A stretch of DNA of 64,000 nt from an uncultured Carboxylicivirga sp. (GTDB taxonomy: Bacteria > Bacteroidota > Bacteroidia > Bacteroidales > Marinilabiliaceae). This document shows, one piece after another, positions 17,766 to 27,433 of the stretch (positions within the stretch are counted from its first letter, which is position 1; every line of letters begins with the position of its first letter). The notes under the pieces were generated by a model, which saw only the letters and a program-made list of their open reading frames with translations, did no database searches and had not been told where the DNA came from. The stretch lies in contig NZ_OY771430.1 of NCBI RefSeq assembly GCF_963674565.1, positions 434,001 through 498,000 of the forward strand, in the 5' to 3' direction. The position numbers and the translations under genes were made by a program.

Positions 17766-20700
17766 ATGGCTAAAGAAAAAAAGTTTATTACCTGTGATGG
17801 TAACCATGCGGCTGCACATATTGCATATATGTTCAGTGAAGTGGCTGCTATTTACCCCATCACACCTTCTTCCAATATGGCGGAAAATGTAGACGAATGG
17901 GCTGCAGCCGGAAGAAAGAACATTTTTGGAGAAACAGTTAAAGTAGAAGAAATGCAATCTGAAGCGGGAGCAGCTGGTGCTGTTCATGGTTCATTGCAGG
18001 CTGGTGCTTTAACTTCAACTTTTACAGCTTCGCAAGGTTTGCTGTTAATGATACCTAATATGTATAAAATCGCCGGTGAATTATTGCCAGGTGTATTTCA
18101 TGTTAGTGCACGTAGTTTGGCTGCTCAGGCTTTGTCAATTTTTGGCGACCACTCAGATGTGATGTCAACCCGTCAGTCTGGTTTTGCTATGTTGGCAACT
18201 GGTAGTGTGCAGGAAGTAATGGATTTAGCGGGTGTTGCTCACTTGGCAGCAATTAAAACGCGTATTCCATTCATGCACTTTTTTGATGGATTCCGTACTT
18301 CTCACGAAATTCAAAAAGTTGAATTGATGCAACAAGCTGATTTAGAAGGTTTGGTTGATCAAAAAGCTTTGCAGGCATTTCGTGATAATGCCTTGAGTCC
18401 TGAACATCCTGTTACCAGAGGTACAGCTCAAAACCCTGATGTATATTTCCAGGCTCGTGAAGCTCAAAATTCATTCTACGATGCATTACCTGATGTGGTA
18501 GCTGAGTACATGGATGAAATCAGCAAAATTACAGGTCGTAAGTATCGTCCGTTTGACTACTATGGAGCAGCAGATGCTGAAAATATTATTGTAGCAATGG
18601 GTTCAATCACTGATACTATTAAAGAAGTGATTGATGATCAGGTTGCAAAAGGAGATAAAATTGGTTTGATAGCAGTTCACCTTTATCGTCCTTTCTCTGC
18701 TAAATATTTCTTCGAAGCATTCCCAAAATCTGTTAAGAAGATTGCTGTACTGGATCGTACTAAAGAACCAGGTGCTAATGGAGATCCATTGTATCTTGAT
18801 ATTCGTGATCTTTTCTATGGTAAAGAAAATGCTCCTGTTGTTGTTGGTGGTCGTTATGGATTATCATCTAAAGACACTACACCTGCAATGATGTTGAGTG
18901 TTTATGAGAACCTTAAGAAAGACGAACCAAAAAATAACTTCACTGTAGGTATTGTTGATGATGTAACCTTTACTTCATTGCCTTTATTACCTGAATTCAG
19001 CTTAGCAACAGAAGGTACATTCGAAGGTAAATTCTACGGTTTAGGATCAGATGGTACTGTAGGTGCCAACAAAAACTCTATTAAAATTATTGGTGATAAC
19101 ACTGATAAGTATGCGCAGGCTTACTTTGCATATGACTCTAAAAAATCAGGTGGTATCACAATTTCTCACTTACGTTTTGGTGATACTCCAATTCGTTCTC
19201 CTTATCTGGTAAATACTCCGGACTTTGTAGCTTGTCACGTACCTGCATATTTAACTATGTATGATATGTTGAAAGGCCTTAAAAAAGGTGGAACATTCTT
19301 ATTGAACTGTTCATGGGGTGAAGATGAATTAGAAACTCGTTTACCAAATCACGTAAAACGTTTCTTGGCTGAAAACGAAATTAAATTCTATACTATCGAT
19401 GCTACTAAGATTGCAGTTGAAATTGGTTTGGGTAACCGTACCAATACCATCATGCAGTCTGCTTTCTTTAAAATTGCCAATGTAATTCCTTACGATCAGG
19501 CAGTTGAAGAAATGAAAAAAGCCATCGTTAAAACATTTGGTAAAAAAGGTGAAGGAATTGTAAATATGAACTTCCAGGCTGTTGAACAAGGTGGCCAGGT
19601 TGCTGAAATTAAAGTTCCTGCTGAATGGGCTAAATTGAAAGATTCATTCGTAGCTCCAAATAATCCAAATGCTCCTAAGTTTATCCAGGATTTCGTATTC
19701 CCTGTAAATGCTCAGAAAGGTGATGATTTGCCAGTGAGTATCTTCAAAGGACGCGAAGATGGTACTTTACCTCCGGGAACAACAGCTTTTGAAAAACGAG
19801 GTATTGCAACTGAGGTGCCTGAATGGCAAATGGATAATTGTATTCAGTGTAACCAATGTTCTTATGTTTGTCCTCATGCTGCAATTCGTCCTTTCTTATT
19901 AGATGAGGCAGAATTGGCAGGTGCTCCGGCAGGAACAGAAGGTAAGAAAGCTAACGGTAAAGGATTTGAAGGTCTTCAGTATCGCATTCAGGTAAGTGCA
20001 TTAGACTGTACTGGTTGTGGTAACTGTGCTGATGTTTGTCCTTCTAAGAATAAGGCTCTTGTGATGAAATCACTGGATAGTCAGATTGAAGAAGCTGATC
20101 GTTGGTCATATATGGTTGATAAGGTTTCAATCAAAGACGATATCATGGCTAAAGACATGAACGTTAAAGCTTCTCAGTTTGCTCAACCATTATTTGAATT
20201 CTCTGGTGCTTGTGCTGGTTGTGGTGAAACTCCTTACATTAAATTGATTACGCAGTTATTTGGTGATCGTATGATGGTTGCTAATGCTACTGGATGTTCT
20301 TCAATTTATGGTGGTTCGGCTCCTGCAACTCCATATTGTACAAATAAAGAAGGTAAGGGTCCGGCTTGGGCTAATTCTTTATTCGAAGATAACGCTGAAT
20401 ATGGTTTAGGTATGGCAACTGGTGTTAACAAGTTGCGTGAGCGTATTGAGCGTAAGATGCAAGAGTCAATGGCTGAAGTATCTGCTGAAACAAAAGCTGC
20501 TTTCGAGAAATGGTTAGAAACCAAGAATGATGGTAATGCTAATGGACCAGCTTCTAAAGAGGTGCTTGCAGCTCTTGCTAAAGAAAAACATGCAGTTGCA
20601 AAAGAAATCATTGCTCTGAAAGATTATCTTGCTAAGAAATCAGTTTGGATCTTTGGTGGTGACGGTTGGGCTTATGACATCGGTTATGGAGGTCTTGACC

Positions 20701-21305
20701 ATGTGATTGCTTCTGGTCAGGATGTAAACATCTTGGTTATGGATACTGAGGTTTACTCTAATACAGGAGGTCAGTCATCTAAATCTACACCAGTTGGTGC
20801 TGTAGCTAAATTTGCAGCTTCAGGTAAGCGTATTCGTAAGAAAGATCTTGGTTTGATGGCAACTACTTATGGTTATGTTTATGTAGCTCAGGTTGCTATT
20901 GGTTCTAACCAGGCTCAGTACTTTAAAGCTTTGAAAGAAGCTGAAGCTTACCCAGGTCCATCATTGATTATTGCTTACGCACCTTGTATTGCTCATGGTA
21001 TCCGTACCGGTATGGGTAAAACACAGGAAGAAGGTAAGAAAGCTGTTGAATGTGGTTACTGGCACTTATATCGTTACAATCCAATGAACGAGGAAGAAGG
21101 CAAAAATCCATTTATGCTTGATTCTAAGCCTCCACAATGGGAGAAATTCCAGGAATTCCTTGGTAACGAAGTTCGCTATACAGCTCTTATGAAAGGCTTC
21201 CCTGAAGCAGCTAAAGAACTGTTCAGCGCTGCTGAAGCAAATGCTAAATGGCGTTACAGCTCATACAAGCGTTTGTCAGAGCTTAGCTACGATGTGGTAG
21301 AATAA
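17766..21305 (+). CDS. nifJ: Pyruvate:ferredoxin (flavodoxin) oxidoreductase
   Basis: A 1179-aa single-chain enzyme of normal length. Domain I has YPITPSSNMAE (about residues 32-42), followed by the EMQSEAGAAGAVHGSLQAG segment (about 61-79). The ferredoxin-like domain has two [4Fe-4S] motifs, CIQCNQC from residue 692 and CTGCGNC from residue 748. A further proximal-cluster cysteine is in GACAGCGETPY, and the thiamine diphosphate-binding region is GDGWAYDIGYGG...NTGGQSS. It oxidises pyruvate with CoA to acetyl-CoA and CO2 and reduces ferredoxin in the cytoplasm. An AGGAG site precedes the ATG. Highly biased, T/A-ending codons suggest strong expression. Confidence 0.97.
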   Translation: MAKEKKFITCDGNHAAAHIAYMFSEVAAIYPITPSSNMAENVDEWAAAGRKNIFGETVKVEEMQSEAGAAGAVHGSLQAGALTSTFTASQGLLLMIPNMYKIAGELLPGVFHVSARSLAAQALSIFGDHSDVMSTRQSGFAMLATGSVQEVMDLAGVAHLAAIKTRIPFMHFFDGFRTSHEIQKVELMQQADLEGLVDQKALQAFRDNALSPEHPVTRGTAQNPDVYFQAREAQNSFYDALPDVVAEYMDEISKITGRKYRPFDYYGAADAENIIVAMGSITDTIKEVIDDQVAKGDKIGLIAVHLYRPFSAKYFFEAFPKSVKKIAVLDRTKEPGANGDPLYLDIRDLFYGKENAPVVVGGRYGLSSKDTTPAMMLSVYENLKKDEPKNNFTVGIVDDVTFTSLPLLPEFSLATEGTFEGKFYGLGSDGTVGANKNSIKIIGDNTDKYAQAYFAYDSKKSGGITISHLRFGDTPIRSPYLVNTPDFVACHVPAYLTMYDMLKGLKKGGTFLLNCSWGEDELETRLPNHVKRFLAENEIKFYTIDATKIAVEIGLGNRTNTIMQSAFFKIANVIPYDQAVEEMKKAIVKTFGKKGEGIVNMNFQAVEQGGQVAEIKVPAEWAKLKDSFVAPNNPNAPKFIQDFVFPVNAQKGDDLPVSIFKGREDGTLPPGTTAFEKRGIATEVPEWQMDNCIQCNQCSYVCPHAAIRPFLLDEAELAGAPAGTEGKKANGKGFEGLQYRIQVSALDCTGCGNCADVCPSKNKALVMKSLDSQIEEADRWSYMVDKVSIKDDIMAKDMNVKASQFAQPLFEFSGACAGCGETPYIKLITQLFGDRMMVANATGCSSIYGGSAPATPYCTNKEGKGPAWANSLFEDNAEYGLGMATGVNKLRERIERKMQESMAEVSAETKAAFEKWLETKNDGNANGPASKEVLAALAKEKHAVAKEIIALKDYLAKKSVWIFGGDGWAYDIGYGGLDHVIASGQDVNILVMDTEVYSNTGGQSSKSTPVGAVAKFAASGKRIRKKDLGLMATTYGYVYVAQVAIGSNQAQYFKALKEAEAYPGPSLIIAYAPCIAHGIRTGMGKTQEEGKKAVECGYWHLYRYNPMNEEEGKNPFMLDSKPPQWEKFQEFLGNEVRYTALMKGFPEAAKELFSAAEANAKWRYSSYKRLSELSYDVVE

Positions 21306-21327
21306 TATCCACCAATATACATTGAAA

Positions 21328-21355
21328 GCCGTTCCTGTAAGGAGCGGCTTTTTTT
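21328..21355 (+). terminator. Terminator of nifJ
   Basis: GCCGTTCC (21328-21335) pairs with GGAGCGGC (21341-21348, one G-U pair), followed by seven T. Confidence 0.85.
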
Positions 21356-21487
21356 ATGCATTAACTTGAAAAAAAGGAAGTTTTTACCTAAATTAATTAG
21401 AGGTAATTGTAATTGGTTCAGAACCATTTAGTCAGCTGTTTGTTAAAATTTCAGAGTTCAATAAAACCCTTTAATACCACCTTTATT

Positions 21488-22498
21488 ATGGATTTAAAAA
21501 CCACCTACATGGGGATTGAGTTGAAAAACCCCATTATTATCGGAGCCAGTAATCTGGTTTTAGACCTTGAAATGGCTAAAAAGTTAGAGGATGCTGGTGC
21601 AGCTGCGATTGTCTATAAATCGCTTTTCGAAGAGCAACTTCACCTGGAAGCTGCCGAGTTGGAAGATGAGCTTCATGAATATGATGAACGCAATGCAGAA
21701 ATGATCTCGCTTTTTCCACAGGTCGAACATTCAGGGCCAAGAGCACATTTAATGGCTCTTAAGAAGCTAAAAGAAACTGTTTCAATACCTGTAATTGCCA
21801 GTCTTAACTGTGTTTATGATGTGAGTTGGGTAGAGTATGCTAAAAACATTGAGCAAACCGGCGTGGATGGAATCGAATTAAATTTTTATTCAACTATATC
21901 AGATGTAGATAAATCAGCGGGGCAGATTGAAGATGACAAAATAGAAATATTGAAAAAAGTAAAGGCAGCAGTAAATATTCCGGTTAGTGTGAAATTGAGT
22001 CCATTCTATACAAATCTGATGAATCTGGTTTATCGGATGGACAATAATGGGGCAGATGCTTTTGTGTTATTTAATCGTTTATTTCAACCTGATATTGATA
22101 TTGAGGATGAAGACCTGAAGATGCCTTACAATTTAAGTCATAAAGGAGATAATCGTTTGGCTTTGCGTTTTGCAGGTCTATTGTCATGTAATATTGATGG
22201 TAGTATTTGCAGTAATACCGGTATTATTGATGGGGAAGATTTAATATCTATGATTTTGGCCGGAGCTGATACAGTTCAGGTAGTAAGTACAATATATAAA
22301 AACGGAGTGGTTCAGGTTACCCGTATGCTTGAAGATTTAACAACCTGGATGAGAAAGAAAGAATACGAGAAAATATCTGATTTCAAAGGTAAATTGTGTA
22401 AAAAGAATGTGCAGGATCCGCATGCTTATAAGCGTGCTCAGTATGTAGATTTCTTAATGAAATCGAAAGAATATACAAAGAAGTATCCGGTAAATTAA
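21488..22498 (+). CDS. Dihydroorotate dehydrogenase-like flavoprotein
   Basis: A 336-aa TIM-barrel FMN protein; the start at ATG 21488 (MDLKTTYMGIELKNP) fits the family, whereas an in-frame TTG at 21413 would add 25 unrelated residues. Seen motifs: ELKNPIIIGASNLV at the N terminus, IPVIASLNCV, GIELNFYS, IPVSVKLSP, and the C-terminal phosphate-binding GADTVQVVSTIYKNG. It resembles DHOD-like proteins distinct from true PyrD; the usual Cys/Ser catalytic-base motif is not clear (LNFYST). It sits between nifJ and ppdK, and possibly is reduced by or coupled to ferredoxin metabolism; that is inference. Confidence 0.8.
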   Translation: MDLKTTYMGIELKNPIIIGASNLVLDLEMAKKLEDAGAAAIVYKSLFEEQLHLEAAELEDELHEYDERNAEMISLFPQVEHSGPRAHLMALKKLKETVSIPVIASLNCVYDVSWVEYAKNIEQTGVDGIELNFYSTISDVDKSAGQIEDDKIEILKKVKAAVNIPVSVKLSPFYTNLMNLVYRMDNNGADAFVLFNRLFQPDIDIEDEDLKMPYNLSHKGDNRLALRFAGLLSCNIDGSICSNTGIIDGEDLISMILAGADTVQVVSTIYKNGVVQVTRMLEDLTTWMRKKEYEKISDFKGKLCKKNVQDPHAYKRAQYVDFLMKSKEYTKKYPVN

Positions 22499-22886
22499 TT
22501 GAACATCATTTTTCGAAAAAATAAAAGTGTTGATTTTGCGATCAACACTTTTTTTATGCTTGTATTACAATGGTTTTGTGATTTGAATAATTTGGATATA
22601 TAAAAAAATATTAAAATTTATTGAAAGATTTATCGAAGGTGATTGCTCTGCCCTCCTATAATTTTATTATTATTATGGAAGATTTCTTGAGGGAACTGCA
22701 ATGTTGAAAGTGTTTGTAGTTGACAATGAGATGTTAGAGTTAATTTTGTATTCCTCTTTCCTAAGTCCGAAGTTAGCAACGGCATTCATAAAAATTAGGA
22801 AAAATTGTAAAGATTTAACAAATCAGCAATTAGTTATCATCAAGTATCATTTAGTCTACATTTTAAATAACTAAATAAATCTAAGT
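22499..22886. other. Intergenic region before ppdK
   Basis: After the terminator at 22526 the remaining 330 bp show no gene. TACATTTT at 22857-22864, 23 bp before the ppdK start, is one base from the -7 consensus and could be its promoter. The leader between is AT-rich with no clear riboswitch fold. Confidence 0.5.
22526..22555 (+). terminator. Terminator of the DHOD-like gene
   Basis: AGTGTTGAT (22526-22534) pairs perfectly with ATCAACACT (22541-22549), followed by a T-run. Confidence 0.88.
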
Positions 22887-25592
22887 ATGAGCAACAAACG
22901 AGTTTACACCTTCGGTAATGGTAAAGCCGAAGGAAGATCTGATATGAAAAATCTCCTGGGTGGAAAAGGTGCCAACCTTGCCGAAATGAATCTGATAGGA
23001 GTTCCTGTCCCTGCAGGTTTTACCATTACTACTGATACATGTACAGAATATAACGAAATGGGTCGCGATAAAATCGTTGGCTTGTTACGCAGTGAAGTAA
23101 AAGAAGCAATGAAAAAAGTCGAAGAAACCATGAATATGGGATTCGGCTCAAAAGATAATCCTCTTTTAGTATCTGTTCGTTCCGGAGCACGAGTTTCAAT
23201 GCCGGGTATGATGGATACAGTTCTTAACCTTGGAATGAATGATGAATCAGTTTTGGCAGTAGCTAAAAAATCAGGTAATGAGCGTTTTGCCTGGGATTCA
23301 TACCGTCGTTTTGTTCAAATGTATGGCGATGTTGTTTTGGGTATGAAACCTGAATCAAAAGAAGATATTGATCCATTTGAAGAGATAATGGATGAGGTGA
23401 AAGAAGCTAAAGGTGTAGAAAATGATACTGATTTAGGTGTAGAAGATTTAAAAGAACTGGTTGCTAAATTCAAGGCGGCTGTTAAAAAAGTTACTGGACA
23501 TGATTTCCCTGTTGATCCTTGGGAACAACTTTGGGGTGCTGTTGCCGCTGTATTTGACAGCTGGATGAATCCAAGGGCTATTTATTATCGCCAGATCAAT
23601 CAGATTCCTGCAGAATGGGGTACAGCCGTAAATGTTCAGGCAATGGTATTTGGTAACATGGGAGAGAATTCTGGTACAGGTGTTGCTTTTACCCGTGATG
23701 CTGCAACTGGTGAAAATATCTTTAATGGTGAATATCTGATTGATGCACAGGGTGAGGATGTTGTTGCTGGAGTTCGTACACCTCAGCAAATTACTAAAGA
23801 AGGATCTCTTCGTTGGGCTAAGTTGGCTAAAGTATCTGAAGAAGAAAGAGCATCAAAATATCCTTCGCTGGAAGAAGCGATGCCAGCAGCTTATGCAGAA
23901 CTTTTTGAAGTGCAGGAAAAACTCGAAGCTTATTTTAAAGATATGCAGGATTTGGAGTTCACCATTCAGGATGGTAAGCTTTGGATGTTGCAAACCCGTA
24001 ATGGAAAGCGTACTGCTGCAGCTATGGTTAAAATTGCAATGGATATGCTTCGTGAAGGAATGATCGACGAAAAAACAGCAGTTCTTCGTCAGGAACCTAA
24101 TAAATTAGATGAATTGTTGCACCCTGTGTTTGATATGGATGCAATGGTAAAAGCTACAGTGTTGGCAACAGGGCTACCAGCATCGCCGGGTGCTGCTACT
24201 GGTCAGTTGGTTTTCCACGCTGATGAAGCCGGTAAATTCCCGGTTACAATCCTGGCTCGTATCGAAACTTCTCCTGAAGATTTGGAAGGTATGGATATTG
24301 CACAAGGTATCTTAACTGCCCGAGGTGGTATGACTTCACACGCAGCTGTTGTTGCCCGTGGTATGGGTAAGTGTTGTGTATCAGGTGCCGGTGAGTGTAA
24401 AATTGATGCTAAAGCCCGTACTTTAACAGCTTCAGGTAAAACATTTAAAGAAGGCGACTGGATTTCATTGAATGGATCAACTGGTGATATTTATGAAGGA
24501 AAGATTGCAACCAAAGATCCTGAGCTAAGCGGCGATTTTGCTGAAATAATGGAATTAGCTGATAAATTCAGAAAGATTGATGTTCGTACAAATGCTGAAA
24601 CAGAAAGAGATGCAAAAGTGGCTCGTGAATTTGGAGCTCAGGGTATCGGTCTTTGTCGTACAGAACATATGTTCTTCGAAGGTGAGCGTTTGATTCGTAT
24701 GCGTGAAATGATTCTTGCCGATGATGAAACAGGACGTCGTAAAGCATTGGATAAGTTATTGCCTATTCAGCGTCAGGACTTTAAAGATGTATTGAATACC
24801 ATGATAGGATTCCCTGTGACTATTCGTCTGCTGGATCCACCATTACATGAATTTGTACCTCACGAAGAAGAAAATCAAGAATCAATGGCAAAAGAAATGG
24901 GCGTTTCTGTTGATGTGATTAAAAAGAAAGTGGAAGACCTGCACGAATTTAATCCTATGTTGGGTCACCGTGGATGTCGTCTAGGTAATACTTACCCTGA
25001 AATTACTGAAATGCAGGCTCGTGCTATTTTAGAAGCTGCTCTTGAGTTGAAAGCTGAAGGAAAACCTACTTTCCCTGAAATTATGATTCCTTTGGTTGGT
25101 ACCGTGAAGGAGTTGAAAATGCAGGAAAAGATTGTTCGTGAAGTAGCTGATAAGGTGTTTAAAGAAAAAGGAATGAAGGTCGATTACATGGTGGGTACCA
25201 TGATTGAAATACCTCGTGCTGCTCTTACTGCTGATGAAATAGCAGAAGTTGCACAATTCTTCTCATTTGGTACCAACGACCTTACGCAGATGACCTTTGG
25301 ATATTCACGGGATGATGCCGGAAAATTCTTACCTGTATATCTGAAGCAAGGTATCTTGAAGAATGATCCTTTCCAGGTGCTGGATCAGGAAGGTGTTGGA
25401 CAATTGGTTCATACTGGAATTGAAAGAGGCCGTAAGACCAATCCTATTCTTAAAGTTGGTATCTGCGGTGAGCATGGAGGAGAACCATCTTCGGTTGAAT
25501 TCTGTGTGAAGGCAGGTATGAATTATGTTAGTTGTTCACCATTCCGTGTACCTATTGCCCGTTTGGCTGCAGCTCAGGCTAGTCTGCGCTAA
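22887..25592 (+). CDS. ppdK: Pyruvate, phosphate dikinase
   Basis: A 901-aa protein of normal length. The N-terminal ATP-grasp domain includes LLGGKGANLAEM (about residues 24-35) and SVRSGARVSMPGMMDT (about 94-109). The phosphohistidine domain has GGMTSHAAVVARGMG with the phosphorylated His485. The C-terminal TIM barrel has GLCRTEHMFF, DPPLHEF, and CGEHGGEPSSVEF with the catalytic Cys. It interconverts pyruvate + ATP + Pi and PEP + AMP + PPi, allowing glycolysis with PPi or gluconeogenesis. Together with nifJ upstream it frames pyruvate metabolism in an anaerobic lifestyle. It ends at its own hairpin. Confidence 0.97.
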   Translation: MSNKRVYTFGNGKAEGRSDMKNLLGGKGANLAEMNLIGVPVPAGFTITTDTCTEYNEMGRDKIVGLLRSEVKEAMKKVEETMNMGFGSKDNPLLVSVRSGARVSMPGMMDTVLNLGMNDESVLAVAKKSGNERFAWDSYRRFVQMYGDVVLGMKPESKEDIDPFEEIMDEVKEAKGVENDTDLGVEDLKELVAKFKAAVKKVTGHDFPVDPWEQLWGAVAAVFDSWMNPRAIYYRQINQIPAEWGTAVNVQAMVFGNMGENSGTGVAFTRDAATGENIFNGEYLIDAQGEDVVAGVRTPQQITKEGSLRWAKLAKVSEEERASKYPSLEEAMPAAYAELFEVQEKLEAYFKDMQDLEFTIQDGKLWMLQTRNGKRTAAAMVKIAMDMLREGMIDEKTAVLRQEPNKLDELLHPVFDMDAMVKATVLATGLPASPGAATGQLVFHADEAGKFPVTILARIETSPEDLEGMDIAQGILTARGGMTSHAAVVARGMGKCCVSGAGECKIDAKARTLTASGKTFKEGDWISLNGSTGDIYEGKIATKDPELSGDFAEIMELADKFRKIDVRTNAETERDAKVAREFGAQGIGLCRTEHMFFEGERLIRMREMILADDETGRRKALDKLLPIQRQDFKDVLNTMIGFPVTIRLLDPPLHEFVPHEEENQESMAKEMGVSVDVIKKKVEDLHEFNPMLGHRGCRLGNTYPEITEMQARAILEAALELKAEGKPTFPEIMIPLVGTVKELKMQEKIVREVADKVFKEKGMKVDYMVGTMIEIPRAALTADEIAEVAQFFSFGTNDLTQMTFGYSRDDAGKFLPVYLKQGILKNDPFQVLDQEGVGQLVHTGIERGRKTNPILKVGICGEHGGEPSSVEFCVKAGMNYVSCSPFRVPIARLAAAQASLR

Positions 25593-25617
25593 TAAAGTTA
25601 TATGCTAAAATAAAGAG

Positions 25618-25643
25618 AGGTCGCTCTTTTTGGGCGACCTTTT
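25618..25643 (+). terminator. Terminator of ppdK
   Basis: AGGTCGC (25618-25624) pairs with GCGACCT (25634-25640), followed by TTTTA. The loop is T-rich. Confidence 0.8.
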
Positions 25644-25675
25644 ATGTTTTAATCCAGAATACTATTTGTTTTTTT

Positions 25676-25731
25676 GTCTAAATCTTTGTAAATAGTCTAA
25701 TGTCTACATTCTATGAGTCTAATTGTCTAAA
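25676..25731. repeat. Short-word tract of GTCTAA type
   Basis: About 56 bp containing five copies or near-copies of the word GTCTAA (GTCTAAAT, AGTCTAATGTCTACA, GAGTCTAATTGTCTAA) at the convergent junction of ppdK and trxA. Same word as the tract at 5091-5122. Confidence 0.65.
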
Positions 25732-25734
25732 AGA

Positions 25735-26034
25735 TTATTGATGACTTAAGATTATACTTTTCAAACTACTTTTATCAACCACTCCTGATTGTCTCCAGAC
25801 ACTTGTCCCATTCTTAAATATTGCCAATGTAGGAACTCCTCGTATCTGAAAGCGCTGTGCTATTTCCGGGTTTTTATCAACGTCTAGTTTAATAATTTTT
25901 ACTTTTCCTTCCATTTCACGGGATAATTCCACCAGTATGGGGGCTTGTACTTTGCATGGACCGCACCACTCGGCAAAGAAATCAACTAAAACTGGAGTCT
26001 GTGATTGTATTATAGTATTAAAATTTCCTTTCAT
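25735..26034 (-). CDS. trxA: Thioredoxin
   Basis: A 99-aa single-domain thioredoxin with the redox site FAEWCGPCK (Cys24 and Cys27), the KLDVDKNPEIAQRF segment and the cis-proline motif RGVPTLAIFKNG. It reduces protein disulfides in the cytoplasm. It is the last gene of a minus-strand stress cluster, 20 bp after a 66-aa gene, behind two Hsp20 genes, suggesting induction with heat or oxidative stress (inference). Confidence 0.93.
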   Translation of the reverse strand: MKGNFNTIIQSQTPVLVDFFAEWCGPCKVQAPILVELSREMEGKVKIIKLDVDKNPEIAQRFQIRGVPTLAIFKNGTSVWRQSGVVDKSSLKSIILSHQ

Positions 26035-26054
26035 AAAAGTGTTTGATATATTAA

Positions 26055-26255
26055 TTATGAAGCATAATCATAAGATGAATTTACAAATTCACTAATTGTA
26101 TCAGAATGATCGTTTCCATAGTTCTCCTTTACCCAATTTATTAATAGCTTCTGCTCTTCTGCATTCAACCATTGTCTTGATTTTGCCAGCTCCTTCTTAA
26201 ATAATTTTGGGTTTCCGCTAACGCTGGTTAAAACTTTCATCTGGTGTTCTAACAT
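26055..26255 (-). CDS. Small conserved-looking protein in stress cluster, unknown
   Basis: A 66-aa soluble protein, predicted mainly helical: KLFKKELAKSRQWLNAEEQKL (longest helix, about residues 17-37) and LINWVKENYG, with a polar C-terminal tail. No signal peptide or known motif. It lies 20 bp upstream of trxA and 59 bp downstream of an Hsp20 gene in the same direction. Not recognised; real coding is supported by its exact fit in the operon and normal codon use. Confidence 0.6.
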   Translation of the reverse strand: MLEHQMKVLTSVSGNPKLFKKELAKSRQWLNAEEQKLLINWVKENYGNDHSDTISEFVNSSYDYAS

Positions 26256-26314
26256 GGTTTATGTTTTAAGGTTTTAAAAGTTAGTTTTATATGGTTAAAT
26301 TGTTTTTCTACTAC

Positions 26315-26806
26315 TTATGCTGCGTGATTGAATGTTTTTTTGATCTTCTCGGTTAAAACATCCAACCAACCTGTTTTATTGTCTTGCATTTCATCTTTTC
26401 TTTCCGCAATATTTACGCCTGAGATAGGTATTTCACGGTAAGTAATTGACTCTTTTTTCTTTGGAATTTCAATTGTAAGAATACCTTTTTTGAATTTTGC
26501 ATTAATTTTTTCGACATCCATATCATCTGTTAAACGAATATGCGAATTGAACTCTTTAACACTTTCTTTTTTGTTATTGAATAATGAAGAATGCTTCTTG
26601 TAACCTTTAATGACAAGTGCATTATTTTCAACTTCAATACTTAAATCTCTTTTAGAAAAATCAGACAAAGGAAATTGCCATTGATATTGAAAAGGTGTAT
26701 GGTTTGTTGATTCCATTACAGAGTTTGTCAATAAGGAAAATGGTTCGAACAGATATGACTCAATAAACGGATTATTATACATTACAAGTGTTTTCATAGC
26801 TTTCAA
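26315..26806 (-). CDS. Divergent small heat shock protein (Hsp20 family)
   Basis: A 163-aa protein with an alpha-crystallin-like domain: FPLSDFSKRDLSIEVENNAL (about residues 45-64), then VIKGYKKH, a loop, FNSHIRLTDDMDVEKINAKF and the conserved KKGILTIEIPKK (about 107-118). The A-x-x-x-GIL motif is kept. N-terminal region is unusual and the C-terminal IXI-type sequence is REIPISGV. It is an ATP-independent holdase. It follows the classical Hsp20 gene by 177 bp on the same strand. ATG at 26800 is an alternative start. Confidence 0.8.
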   Translation of the reverse strand: MKAMKTLVMYNNPFIESYLFEPFSLLTNSVMESTNHTPFQYQWQFPLSDFSKRDLSIEVENNALVIKGYKKHSSLFNNKKESVKEFNSHIRLTDDMDVEKINAKFKKGILTIEIPKKKESITYREIPISGVNIAERKDEMQDNKTGWLDVLTEKIKKTFNHAA

Positions 26807-26950
26807 TTTTAGTGTTAGAAAACTTTACTTAAATTGAATATTCGAGTCTCTATTCATTGCTGATTAACAGTTGAGCTTGTCAAGGATACGCAAATTGATA
26901 TGATTCGAATACTCTTTTTAAACTAACATGCATTTTTTAGTGATTAAATT

Positions 26951-26977
26951 GGAAAAAGGGCAGGCCGGCTGCCCTTT
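26951..26977 (-). terminator. Terminator of the upstream Hsp20 gene
   Basis: AAAGGGCAG (26955-26963) and CTGCCCTTT (26969-26977) form a 9-bp stem; on the minus strand it is followed by a T-run (plus-strand AAAAA at 26953-26957). It separates the two Hsp20 genes, with possible read-through. Confidence 0.75.
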
Positions 26978-26983
26978 AGTGCA

Positions 26984-27433
26984 TTACTTAATATCAATCT
27001 GTTTTGCTGGTTTTGGTTTAATTTCTTCCCTTTTGGGTAGAGTAATATGAAGAATTCCGTTTTCGTATGAAGCAGAAATATTTTCTGATTCAACAGCGGT
27101 TTCTTCAACGGTAAAAGAACGTTGAAATGATTGATAGCTAAACTCGCGGCGAGTGACTTTTTCATCTTCTTTTTCTTCTGATTCATTTTTGAATTCAGAA
27201 GAAATAGTTAGTCTGCCATTGTCGTAGCTTACTTTAAAATCGTCCTTTTTCATACCAGGAGCAGCAACATCGATTGAAAATTCATTGTCATTCTCCTTTA
27301 CATTAACAGCAGGCATAGTAGTGTTAGTACTTGAAAAATTGCTGTTATTCCAGTCCATCAATTCACCATCAAAAAAACGATCAAAGATTGAAGGCATTGA
27401 TGGAAATCTGTTGTTTAATCTTGCAAGTGTCAT
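26984..27433 (-). CDS. Small heat shock protein Hsp20 (alpha-crystallin family)
   Basis: A 149-aa protein starting MTLARLNNRFPSM. The start at 27433 is set by a strong GGAGGAATTAACC site directly upstream; an in-frame TTG five codons earlier is part of that ribosome-binding site and is rejected. The alpha-crystallin domain runs about residues 42-140 with PAVNVKENDNEFSIDVAAPG, GRLTISSEF and ASYENGILHITLPKRE; the C-terminal motif KPKPAKQIDIK ends the protein, containing the Ile-x-Ile used for oligomer contacts. It is a cytoplasmic holdase. A strong Shine-Dalgarno is unusual among genes here and suits rapid heat-shock translation. Confidence 0.93.
   Translation of the reverse strand: MTLARLNNRFPSMPSIFDRFFDGELMDWNNSNFSSTNTTMPAVNVKENDNEFSIDVAAPGMKKDDFKVSYDNGRLTISSEFKNESEEKEDEKVTRREFSYQSFQRSFTVEETAVESENISASYENGILHITLPKREEIKPKPAKQIDIK

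Noticed and set aside
26944..27186. Minus-strand Lys-rich open frame of 80 codons
   Set aside because: Out-of-frame shadow of the Hsp20 gene, ending beyond its terminator.
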